Assembly: GCA_963513945.1 (NCBI GenBank)
Contig: OY740717.1
Span: forward strand, 112,588,864 to 112,652,863
Reading direction: 5' to 3'
DNA from: Hydrotaea diabolus
Lineage: Eukaryota > Arthropoda > Insecta > Diptera > Muscidae
DNA length: 64,000 nucleotides
How positions within the stretch are numbered: position 1 is the stretch's first letter; each line of letters opens with the position of its first letter. This document shows, piece after piece, positions 23,307 through 33,772 of this stretch. A program made the translations under genes and the position numbers. The notes beneath the pieces were generated by a model. It was not told the DNA's origin and searched no databases. It was given only the letters and a program-made list of their open reading frames with translations.

Positions 23307-24499
23307 CGAGGGCTGCTATATATACATATTTCTGGCCTAATAATGAAAATACGAATATTTATCATCAAAAATGGTTTAATTGTTTTTCAAAGTATTCTCC
23401 AGCATGATTTATAAACTTTTGCATGCGTTCAAACCATTGTCGAAGCACTTTTTCCACTCCGATTGAGACACCTCCAAAACATGGTTTTTGAATGCTTCAA
23501 CAGCATCTTCGGTGACGAAAATCGTTGACCACGCATTTTTTTCTTTATGTGCGGGAAAAAAAAGAAGTCATTGCCAAGTCAAGGCTGTACGGCGGATGAT
23601 CCATCAATTTAACGTTTTCTTCGGTCAAAAAGGCGCTGGTTTAAGCCGATGTACAAGAGCTGGCGTTGTCATGGTGCACAATGATTCGTCTTCTCTTGTT
23701 TGTTTTTCGAAATTCTCCTAAGACTTCAGGCAAACAAATTGTGGTGTACCACTCAGAATTGACCTCCTACGTTGCTCAATCGGAAAAGTCGCCATATGAC
23801 CAGTTTTGCCGAAGAAACAGGCGACCATTTGCTTCCAAGTGCTTCTTCCACGAACAACTTTCGTTGGATTTGGCTCGTCTTCGAAGACCCACACGGTCGA
23901 TTGCTGTTCTGTTTCGGGCTCTTACGCTTAGATCCATGACTCGTAACCTGTGACGATCTTATAAACGTCTTTTGAAGAACCGCGATCGTATTTTTTCAAA
24001 ATTTCTTTGCACCACGAGCCTTTTTTTAACTATTGTCAAATTGTGCGGGATCCAACGAGAACAAACCTCTTTTACGACCAGGTTTTCATGCAATATCGAA
24101 TGTATACTGGTGGAAGAAATGCCCAAGGATGCCTCTATCTCATGGTATTTCACATGACTATCTTGCATTATCAGTTCACGCGCGGCATCAGTGTTCTCTG
24201 GCACAACGGCCGTTTTTGAACGACCTTCACGACCTTCGTCATTGAACGAGCGTCGGCCACGATTAAATTCATTAAACCAGTTTTCAGAGTGCTTTAGGAT
24301 GGTGCTTCATCGCTATACAAAGATTTAGGTTCATCGATGCACTCTTGTCGTGATAATTCAATGCGAAAATGATCGCACGAAAATGTTTACAAATTAATTC
24401 CATTTTTTTGCCAAATTGATTTTTTCAAGTCACTGTAAACAACACAAATGCTTAAAAATGTCAAACTTTCCAATGGAAATGCCAGATGGCGCCAGGCCT
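23307..24499 (-). mobile_element. mariner (DD34D), nearly full length, copy 2
   Basis: Begins after TA with CGAGGGCTGCTATATATACA. The minus-strand transposase runs from ATG at 24403 to a stop at about 23365, roughly 1,039 bp, or about the ~345 codons expected for mariner. Readable blocks in order are MPENTDAARELIMQD, EASLGISSTSIHSILHENL (helix-turn-helix) and VCSRWIPHNLTI, with the downstream catalytic region visible as antisense to 23640-23950 and a C-terminus reading EYFEKQ. Several frameshifts break the frame. The 5' noncoding end (GCCATCTGGCATTTCCATTG on the minus strand) is shared with copy 3. Confidence 0.9.
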
Positions 24500-25179
24500 A
24501 TTTACAACATAGTTTGGTGTTGGTTGCTTGCACCAGCCTGTGCGAATTTTTGTCCTTATCGGATGTAAGACATGACGTTTAGAGCTGTAGATTCTGAAAT
24601 CGGGTAAAATCTATGTATGATATCAAAACATCGACCTTTTGGGTTCGTCTCTTCCTGAGCAATGTTCCAAGTTTCTTCGAAATCGGATTATATCTGCGAC
24701 CTGTACTGTGATTACTACGGTAGATGGACAGACGGACGGACAAAAATAAATCGATCAATGGATTCATATTGCTATTCTTAAACAATTTTTTGAGTCAACC
24801 TGGGTCTATCTCTATTTCTTTAAAGTTAAGAAACATAAGCATCTATTAAAAAAGGACAGCCGAGCTGCTGAGCTTAACAAGGATACGGATCCCAATTTTA
24901 CATATGATGCTCACTGGTCATATCATCTTTGGTAATTACGGCTGATGATTAGTTAAACCCTACAATGACTACTGCAGGATTTATCGAGGTGGAGGAGGTA
25001 AATCATAGACATCTAAAATGGTAGTGCTCAGCTCCCTGCCGCGTATAGACAAAGTAATTCCTGAGAAGATGCCCTAAATTGCTGTCTACATAAGGGATTC
25101 AAATTGTTGCCGTTAGGGAACAATACCATATGGCCTCTAGAAATTTGCGGTAGCACAAAGGGAGAAAAGATAATTGACC
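24500..25179. other. LINE-tail-like debris
   Basis: GGACAGACGGACGGAC at about 24726 follows TCGAAATCGGATTATATCTG. Runs of GGACGGAC in such wording are characteristic of decayed dipteran non-LTR 3' regions. No coding sequence. Confidence 0.4.
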
Positions 25180-25990
25180 CATTTGAGCCTCCTTTTACTC
25201 CATTCGTCCTGTAATACGATTTTCAACATTTGTTGTCCAAATGATCCCACAAATCGTTACCTTAATAAAAAAAATGACCCAATTCATTTTTTTGACCATG
25301 AAACGTCTGTACAAAAAACACCTACTCTTACAAAATCTATAAATATTGTTTTTTTAAACATGTATAACTCTCAATTACACATTATTTTTTTTTTATAAAA
25401 TGTGAATTAATAAAGATTTTGTGACCGTATTATTATTATAGATTTATGTCTTTCTTTCTTTTACTGCAAAAATATTTTTTTTGAGTTAGGGCCTTTCAAT
25501 ATTAAGGTAACGAAATGCTCAATGGGGTTAAGGTCTAAAGACTACGATGGAAAATCTAGCGTTTTGGCAGTCCGATAGATCAACCAACCCTTAAAAATTG
25601 TTCACGAATTTTTAGGATCGTTGTTCTTCTAGAATATTCATCTCTGTGATTACACTAGGAGAAAATAATCTTTTTTCATCGAAGACTCGATAAATACCAC
25701 ATTACCGACCCCTGATGCAGCCATGCATTCCTGGACCATTACAGAGCCTCCACCGTGTTTAATTGTTTATACTACATTCTTGTCGTTGAAGGCTTCTTTT
25801 TGCTTCTCCATATTTTCCGAGGTTTTTCAACACCAAAGATTTCAAACTTGCACCCGTCGGTTAACAATACGAGTATGTTTTCCCAAAAGTTTGGAGCCTT
25901 CTTTTATTTATTTATTGCGAAATTCGCTTTCGATATGTAGTGGTCTATCTCCTTGCCTTAAAAATGTTGCAGACATTAGCACTAAGACAT
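25180..25990 (-). pseudogene. Tc1-like transposase relic
   Basis: On the minus strand, 25720-25880 reads TDGCKFEIFG, GGGS-like residues, then CMAASGVGNVVFIESSMKK, the central block of Tc1 transposases. Bases 25513-25590 read WLIYRTAKTLDFPS, a stop, SLDLNPIEHF, where NPIEH carries the catalytic Glu. The DNDPKH block with the second Asp is deleted between them, and stops and frameshifts are present. N-terminal paired-like domain not found. Boundaries approximate. Confidence 0.8.
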
Positions 25991-27249
25991 AATACTCTGT
26001 ACTGCAGTGTGATGTTGGGTAAAAATATTAGTCTCTAGCTCTCAAAAATCTCCTCGGTAAAATGCAAAACCTGTTCAGAACGGTACGGCTTGGTCAATTG
26101 TTGATCATTTTAAAGAAATACCCCAATTGTGCCTAAAAGGGATCTCAAGGGAAATAAGAAACAAAATAGAATCCTTGCCTAATAATCAACGATAAATAGT
26201 GTCTTCGTTATTAATATCCCAAAAGAAATTTAAGAAACAGTTTTAGTTTCCACTACAGTAAAACATTTCCAGAAGCACTTGCCAGTTGATCCTCACATTT
26301 AGTACCGGAAAAACTTTTCACTTAGACTTCATTATACATTCATTCAATGTTGTATCTGTCACTGAACTAAGGATACATTTATTATGCCCACAGCAAAGAG
26401 AGAAATTAAATTCCAGTACATCCATTGAAGCGACAGGAGTTGTCAAACCCATCCCAGATAAATAGCGATGACAAGGTGTGTAATGCCAGTAAATATCATT
26501 TAAAACTACGTTAAAATCTAGGATTTATAATTATAAATTCAGATTGTTTTCCTATACGCACGTCACATTGTGTATGAAAATTAATTTCATATAAATTAAT
26601 TGTTATTTATTGTCAAATAAAACATTAACATCACACACAGGCACAAACACAATCAGCAACACTCGCACATTGTCAAAGCCAGATAAAGGACAACAAATCA
26701 TTTTGTTATAAGCGAACAACAACAAAACATACCTTTTATTGTTAACACATCCGCAAATACGCAGGCAATTATTTTAAAGCAATTACGGAATAAATCACAA
26801 ATTATTTTTCGTAGGAGTAATTCCAGCCCACATCAGTTTAAAAGAGTTTCAAACACACACTAAAATACAATCACGATAAATTTGGTCTAAAAAAACCAAA
26901 TGTACCCTTAAAAAATTTTAAAAAATGTCTTTATCATTTAATTAAATAGTTCTATCAGAGGTAGGGAATAAGTCGAAATAAATTTTGGGGATAGTGGGCG
27001 GTGCCAAGCATGCCTTTTTAATGCGGTGTTGCGCCAAAAATACTTTACCGATTCTTTTGGAAAACCATCATACGAGTATTTTTAAGTATATCTCGCACTA
27101 AATGCAAAAACTTGAAATATTTATGAGTACAACAGAAAATGTTTCTTCTATTTATATCTCTAAATGCATTTATGGGGCAGCGAACCGGGCCATAGCTAGA
27201 AGAGTATGTTTATTATTGATCGCTTAAAATTTTAAAACAATCAAGACAT
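25991..27249. other. intron; repeat-free island at about 26540-26880
   Basis: Bases 26540-26880 have CACACACAGGC and TTTATTG/ATTAATT-rich wording without transposon matches; possible enhancer DNA. Bases 26985-27060 (AGTGGGCGGTGCCAAGC) look like LINE debris. Confidence 0.3.
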
Positions 27250-27392
27250 GAAACTTTGCATGATTATGGCTCATACAATTTTAACACGATCTAGACATCA
27301 TATTTTGCATAATGATAGCTTATGGTCATAAGTTGTTTGGAATATTAAATGGGCGAAATCGGCCTAGGGGGTAAAGTTTCCCCTTAAGGGAC
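27250..27392 (-). repeat. dispersed repeat E, copy 2
   Basis: The reverse complement reads GTCCCTTAAGGGGAAACTTT, then CCGATTTCGCCCATTTA, AACTTATGACCATAAGCTATC and ATGCAAAATATGATG, parallel to 16386-16495. Confidence 0.7.
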
Positions 27393-27436
27393 AACATGTG
27401 CCTCAGTAAGAAGCACACTTATTAAGTACGAGTACA

Positions 27437-28322
27437 CTAAGTGTTGCCCATCTGACATTTCCATTGGAAAGTTTGACATTTTTTAGCATAAACGTACTCA
27501 GAACGTACTCGTACGTCAGTACGACCATCATTTGCGTTTTTTACAGTGACTTCAAAAAATTAATTTGGCAAAAAAATGGACTCAACTCGTGAACATTTTC
27601 GTGCGATCATTTTTCACAACTTTCGACGTGGATTATCACGACCAGAGTGCATCAATGAACTTAAATCTTTGTATGAAGATGATGCCCCAACCTATGGCAC
27701 TGTGAAAATTGGTTTAATGAATTCAATCGTGGCCGACGCTCGTTCAAAGACGAAGGTCGTCCAAAAACGGCTGTTGTGCCAGATTGTCATGTGACCGTGA
27801 AGAAGAGGCATCCTTGGGCATTTCTTTCACCAGCATACATTCGATATTGCATGGACACCTTGCCGTAAAAAGGGTTTATTCTCGTGAGATCCCGCACAAT
27901 TAGACAATAGCTCAAAAAAGGCTCTTGTCGTTGGCGCAAAGAAATTTTAAAAAAATACGATCGCGGCGCGGTTCAAAAGACGATAAGATCATCACAGGTG
28001 ACGAATCATGGATCTATACGTATGAGCCCGAAACAAAACGGCAATCGACCGTGTGGGTCTTCGAAGACGAGCCAAATCCAACGTAAGTTGTTCGTGGAGG
28101 AAGCACTTCGAAGCAAATGGTCGCCTGTTTCTTCGACAAAACTGGTCATATGGCGACTGTTCCGCTTAAACAAAGTAGGAGGTCAATTCTAAGTGGTACA
28201 CCACAATTTGTTTGCCTGAAGTCATTGGAGAAATTTGAAAAACAAATAAGAGAAGACGAATCATTGTGCACCACCACAATGCGAGTTCTCACACATCGGC
28301 TCAAGCCAAAAGTACTGCCCTC
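27437..28322 (+). mobile_element. mariner (DD34D), 3'-truncated, copy 3
   Basis: The 5' leader CATCTGACATTTCCATTGG matches copy 2. ATG at 27576 opens MDSTREHFRAIIFHNFRRGL, a typical mariner N-terminus, intact for ~60 codons before a frameshift. Later blocks, in shifted frames, include ITGDESW-type wording (27990-28010), ETKRQSTVWVFEDEPNP (28027-28078) and VHHHNASSHTSAQ-type wording near 28265-28310. Homology ends at about 28322, before the third Asp. Non-functional. Confidence 0.9.
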
Positions 28323-28630
28323 CCTGGCACCCAAAGACTTCTGTAAATTAACAACGATCTAATTTAAATTATTACTTTTGTAGTTGCGCGAACCGGAGTG
28401 GCGGAACATTAAGTGTGTAAGCTTAATTTCGAATTTAATAGTTGGTAAAGAGAGTTTTGTCATTAAGGCAGGGATCTATGTATGGCGGCTATATGGAACT
28501 ATTGACCGATACTGTGCCCATGTAAGCAGAGTTGGTATAGATCTTTCGATACTCATCAGAAATTTGGACAAAAATAAAAATAAAATATTACTTGTAAAGT
28601 GACAGAACCTTAAATGTACTGTGCATGTAT
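28323..28630. other. intron with LINE-tail-like wording
   Basis: GGCGGCTATATGGAAC, TATTGACCGATACTG and GACAAAAATAAAAATAAAAT resemble decayed non-LTR tails. Confidence 0.3.
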
Positions 28631-29270
28631 CCACGCACAGGGTTACTCGCGAAATATTTGTCGCCACAAAAAAAAATTTGTTGTTGTTTTAAATAATAAC
28701 GAGGTGTACTGTTTTTATGGCAAAAATTCTGATTAAATATGAGCTGTGTCGCTTAATTAAAGTTAAGGTTGTTCCTATATTTCGGAAAATAATTTTGTTT
28801 TTTAAGTTCGTTTATTTTTATGGCAGTATCTTTTGGAAGCAATAACCGTCTGCCCCAAGAAACCTAAACTGTTTGACCATTCTTTTTTGTTTTGAGGCAT
28901 TTGTGGGAGTTTTCGAAATATATTTGTGTCGTTAACAATGATTTTGTTGTGACTAGAACCGATAAAATATCACTACAAAGAACTAATCTGTTGCCACCAC
29001 CATTTGTTGGTACCACAGTAACATATGCATCACAATTAGTTGGTTCCCATAACCGCCAGTTGTCGCAACCAATGGTTGAACTGTATTCGGTGGGTATAAT
29101 TGTGTTATTGGCTGTAGATACTGTGATTTGGTGATAGAAATCATCATATTATATATCGAACCATGTTACCATCAATACAATGCAACATTGGTTATTACAA
29201 CAGAAAGTCGCTTTTTCCAACCGAGTTTTTGTAGTTCGGACCGATTTCCATCTGAATTTTTCTTTGTGTG
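28631..29270. mobile_element. M3 element, copy 1
   Basis: The right end (CTGTAGTTCGG-like wording, here TTTTTGTAGTTCGGACCGAT, then TTTTTCTTTGTGTG) is shared with 41190-41268. The left block ATTTGTCGCCACAA is shared with 43312 onward. The termini CCACGCACAG and CACACAAAGAAAA are inverted. The interior is rich in TTGGTTNNNACAAC words. It is ~640 bp with no coding capacity. Confidence 0.6.
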
Positions 29271-29858
29271 CATGGATGCTATAGAAATACATGAATCAAT
29301 ATAGCCGTGCTTTACTGTGTTTAGCTACTGGTCACAAGTGGCATAGCACTAAACATTTGAACAAACTATGACTTAATATATGACATTTAACATGGACCAA
29401 TATGGTCCTATTTTACCAAGCTTGAATTAAATATTATACCAAATTTGAGTAGAATCGTAGGTGAAATGGGGTTTGTAGGTCATAAATCGGAAAAGACCTT
29501 TGTGTGCGGGTCATCTGACTATAGATAACCTATCCACTCTTTTTACACCTAGAGTCATATATTGGAACTATTGGTTGTTTCTATATGAGGAAATCTTTTC
29601 TGATATATATATCGCAAAGCTATTTCATTAAAATTGTCATTAAAATCTAATGAAGCACCGACATTTCTTTCAATACTAACCTGCTCCATGGAACCCAGCT
29701 CCATGGAACCCAGCTCCAGTTTTGTTGTCAAATTTCGAGTTTTGGAGTAACACTGGATGTCCGATGGTGAGAAATATTTACAATCCCACAACAGGTTCTA
29801 TGGACCGGAAGACTAATTCATCGGCCAAGCACACAGTTGCCTCTACAACAACAACATA
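29271..29858. other. intron, mostly unrecognised
   Basis: A 15-bp direct duplication lies at about 29690-29720 (CTCCATGGAACCCAG twice). Bases 29330-29480 have LINE-tail-like wording. Confidence 0.3.
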
Positions 29859-30298
29859 TGTGACAGCGCATAGAAAAAGGGACCTAAGGGTAAAAAAATG
29901 AATTTTAATTTTTTTTCTTTTTTGATGTCGACAACATCTGAGCGTCGAATAAGACCGATCCCATGCCCCAAAAGTGTTCCCTCCCAGAGATATGCGCGTT
30001 TTATGAAAGTGAAGTCGACGTTTCTAAGCGCAAATAGAAAGGGACCTAATCTTTAAAATGGCTCTCCTGAACAAAACTTTTCATCAACATTTCACTTTTT
30101 TTTTGATGTGGACAACATCTGAGCATCGAATGAGACCGATCCCATGCCCCAAAAGTGTTCCCTCCCAGAGATATGCGCGTTTTATGAAAGTTAAGTCGAC
30201 GATTCTAAGTGCAAATAGAAAGGAACCGAATCTTAAAATGGCTCTCCTGAACAAAACTAGTTTTTAACCTTAGGTCCCTTTCTATTTTGCGCGTCACA
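29859..30298 (+). mobile_element. M1 MITE with internal tandem duplication (440 bp)
   Basis: TA on both sides (29857-29858 and 30299-30300) with both TIRs present. The interior is duplicated: GACAACATCTGAG occurs at 29930 and again at 30111, giving a ~181-bp period. Each copy includes GAGATATGCGCGTTTTATG and ends near AAAATGGCTCTCCTGAAC. Otherwise as copy 1. Confidence 0.9.
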
Positions 30299-32982
30299 TA
30301 TGTTAGAGGTAAATCTTAAGTGGGCTTAAGTTAAGTATTACTCTTTTTGCACAAGTAGAAGTTTTGCTATTCCAAAGTAAACATCAAATTCTTTGAAGCT
30401 AGCTACAGTTTACTATATAGTACATTAAATATGGTCGTGGTAAGACCTATATAAAGTTTGTCTATGGCTGATATACATCTGAATAATGTTTAAATAAATA
30501 TACATGCATATAAAGCAGAAGTATGTACTACTCGTAGTGTATGTGTACGAGTGCATAACAATTTAGTCAAATCCATAAAATGTTTGTTCATTAAATCTAG
30601 TAAAAAATTGTTTACTCAATTTCCATTGATTTCATACTCATCATTGAATACGCGCAGTATTGAAAGCAACAATTTGCAACAAAATATTTGCACAACAAAT
30701 AGCGCTGATGCACGCACCACTACACATGAGCACCACACTTTTACACACACACACACATACACATACGCGCCAAGGATAGCATTTGACTAAATTTGCCGCC
30801 ACAATTTGTTGCAACATTTCCCAAATGCGGTACCGAGCGTGTCGACAAGCAGGTGTATTTACGGGGTGTTGGAGGAGCGTGTAGTGTTCAGGCATTCTTC
30901 ACACTCCGCGTTTATTGTGTGTTGATGGCGCATCAGAGTATTTGATTTTTCTAAACAATTTTTTCTTCTTTTTATCGCTATAAATCGAACATCCATTATT
31001 TTTAACAACCGCCGCAACATGTGCGACGTGCGATGAGGTGAGAATAAAGGAATGCTTTTAGATCTTTATGCAAAGTGTTAAACGTTTTTTTTTATTTTGA
31101 ATCACTTGTGCTTTGGCGTTTGAAAACAGAAACATTTTTAGACTCCATTAAAGAGTATTTTGAAAACTATAGTATCAACACTATAAAGCGTGGTCGTACG
31201 CAATAACCGACTTTGGGGCATGCTTTTTAATTCTTATTCTTCAGAACAAATCCTATTTTAAATAAGGGATTAAAAATACATAGGTGGGTAAATTGTTACT
31301 CAGTAGGTTAGAGGCTTGTCACTGACTCGTACTTAAAATCACGCTTGGGGCAACAGTCTTCTGTTTTCGATTGTGGAATCTAATGTTTCTAACGGGACTG
31401 CGAGTTTGGAGTTAAAATAAAGTAATCGGACTCCCATCCAAAAATGGATTTACTTTTAAAGATTTGGCTCAGACGCACCATAATGGCCTGATATGTTATA
31501 ACTGTTATTTCAACAATTTCAAAACCGAATCAACAACAGAGAGGTTAGCTCACAGCTAGCAGAAGAAGAAGATTTATCCCAGGCGAACTGAATGCCGTAT
31601 TTCCTTGTTGTCCGTCCTTTTGTAATATTTACCGAAGATATTAAAATATCCCATGGAAAGTCTTCATGGTAGTGTTTTCTATATAAATCCGTTCATATGC
31701 TGAACTATACTGTTTGAGATATCAGTCTCTAAAGCTCATGATCGCGATACTTAAATATAAAACCATACAATCCCCCTGCCAGAGTAAAATACGTATCAAA
31801 TGGACCTATCATTGATATTATGTTCGAGAGTGTATGCAACTAGAACCGGACAAGTCAAGAGCCCTTAGAACAGCTGTTCTATCGGGGCTGCTTAAAAACG
31901 ACCACTCGGAAAGTTTCGCCGTTTCTGTGGTTTCTACCCAAATTGGAGTTGTTAAAGATCGTAGACAACTCCTTACCAAGAGGAAAGAATATGCCCACAT
32001 AGGTGGAACACTCTGATTAATGCGTTATAACTCACTCCAGTGCTTTGTGGTTAAAGCCATCACTGCGTACAATCATAGAATCTAAGATCAAAATCTGATG
32101 AGTGACATTTAGCGCAGCACTACTGAAAAGTCATTCAAATCGATATATCATTTTCCTTACATACTTTCCTTAAATCTGTAAGCCATAAACGATTCATTCA
32201 TCATCAAACTATCAATTGTAATCGTTTACGATATTTCTCCGGCCGACAATTCACAACAAGTAGCACTTCTATGCGAGTGCATCGCTACTGGTTCAGCCTC
32301 GTGTGGATTATATTATCCGAAATCGGGCAATATTTCTTGTTGACGTACCTACTAATCCAAAAATGTGCTTTATCTAACATCTAAAGCCGCCATTGAAAAC
32401 TAATGTGTTTCGTAATCTAGGTTCTTACTAGTAAACCGCTCCATTTTTAGATGAAAAAACAGGTTTTAGCTCAAATTTATATCGTTTGATAGTCATACAC
32501 ACTACGTCCGCCCACATTGTTTTATACAACCAAATGTAAGGTCTTTCCAGCTTGTTTCCAGAGGCCACAGATAAGATCTTCTTCCATTAAATGTGGTAAA
32601 ACATTCGCGCAAGAGGTCAACGACGACTTGAGGTACATCTGGTCTAAATCAGACATGAGTTTGTTTCCAAAGCCGGGTAGTTCTGGCAAAGCGCTCGCAT
32701 GGTGTTTGCAATTAAAATGTATTTTTTTTAAATTGCCGATCTTTCATTAGAAATGAAAACAGCAATACGTATTCAAAATTAAAACAATGTTCTTACAACT
32801 AAGTGTTACGTATTGCCAGCGCAAAATCAAAAATAATTTAACAGAGTTTCATCAATAATATTCGAATCTTATTTTAACATTTTATCTCCATTTGTGAGTT
32901 TGTGAGTTAAAGGGTGCCTTCTCTCTTAGACGACTAAGACCATTGTAATCGAGCAACTCTCGAGGAAATATATTTGAATGTA
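30299..32982. other. intron; repeat-free island at about 30540-31040
   Basis: The island carries an ACACAC microsatellite (30739-30765), higher GC at 30780-30920, and ends in GATGAG followed by GTGAGAAT at about 31035, a plausible donor site. It might be a non-coding or alternative first exon. Frames further right (31834-32016 and 32517-32750) resemble no known family. Confidence 0.3.
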
Positions 32983-33306
32983 CAGTCACCTCGCGGAAAC
33001 GTGAATATTCTAAAACTTGAACGCTACAGAAACATGAACACCATTTTGTTGTTATTTCCACTATTTTGGGCATCGAATTTAAGTTTCTCTTTGTACAAAA
33101 TTAATTTTTTTCTATGATTTTTTTTATTCAACCAAATATTTGTTTTTAAGATACTGGGTATGAGTATTGTTTTAATTGTGGAAAGTTCATTTCAGCAATA
33201 AAAGAGCATTATCTTGCTTCATCATTATTAGGATTCGAAAAAGTTAACGAAATCGCAAACGTGAATACCCTTAACAATAACTAGTTCACGTTTCGCGAGT
33301 TGACTG
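32983..33306. mobile_element. pogo-like MITE
   Basis: TA at 32981-32982 and 33307-33308. Left end CAGTCACCTCGCGGAAACG. The right end, read inward, is CAGTCAACTCGCGAAACG. The ~22-bp TIRs differ at two or three bases. It is 324 bp with no coding capacity and carries subterminal CGTGAAT repeats. A CAGT start with TA target sites is the hallmark of pogo/Tigger elements; the assignment is inferred from termini alone. Confidence 0.75.
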
Positions 33307-33316
33307 TATAAGTATA

Positions 33317-33575
33317 TGTGATGCGCAAAATAGAAAGGGACCTAAGGTTAAAAACAAGGTTTTGATCAGGAGAGCCATTTTAAAGATTAGGTCCCTTTCT
33401 ATTTGCGCTTAGAATCGTCGACTTCACTTTCATAAAACTCGCATATCTCTGGGAGGGAACACTTTTGGGGCATGGGATCTGTCTCATTCGATGCTCAGAT
33501 GTGGTCTACATCAAAAAAAAATGGGAAAATTGATTTTTTTTTACCCTAAGGCCCCTTTCTCTATGCGCTGTCACA
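33317..33575 (-). mobile_element. M1 MITE, copy 4, reverse orientation
   Basis: TA at 33315-33316 and 33576-33577. It reads the family in reverse complement: TGTGATGCGCAAAATAG at left and CTATGCGCTGTCACA at right. It lies 10 bp from the pogo-like MITE. Confidence 0.9.
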
Positions 33576-33772
33576 TATGCAGTTTTACACGTATTTTCTC
33601 AAATACTCCCCAATTTCTTCGTTGACAGTAACAACATGTTTGAATATATCTGGAACCGCCAGCTTTAGTGCAATATACAAAAAGAATAAAATGTGTAAAT
33701 TATTATATGACGCCGAAACAGCTTTTTAATCTGGGTCTCAGTTTGCATCGTTATTGCATAATACTCATAATT

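Noticed and set aside
28083..28088. GTAAGT donor in the 27.4-kb mariner
   Set aside because: It lies inside transposase coding sequence at a mutated codon and has no matching acceptor.
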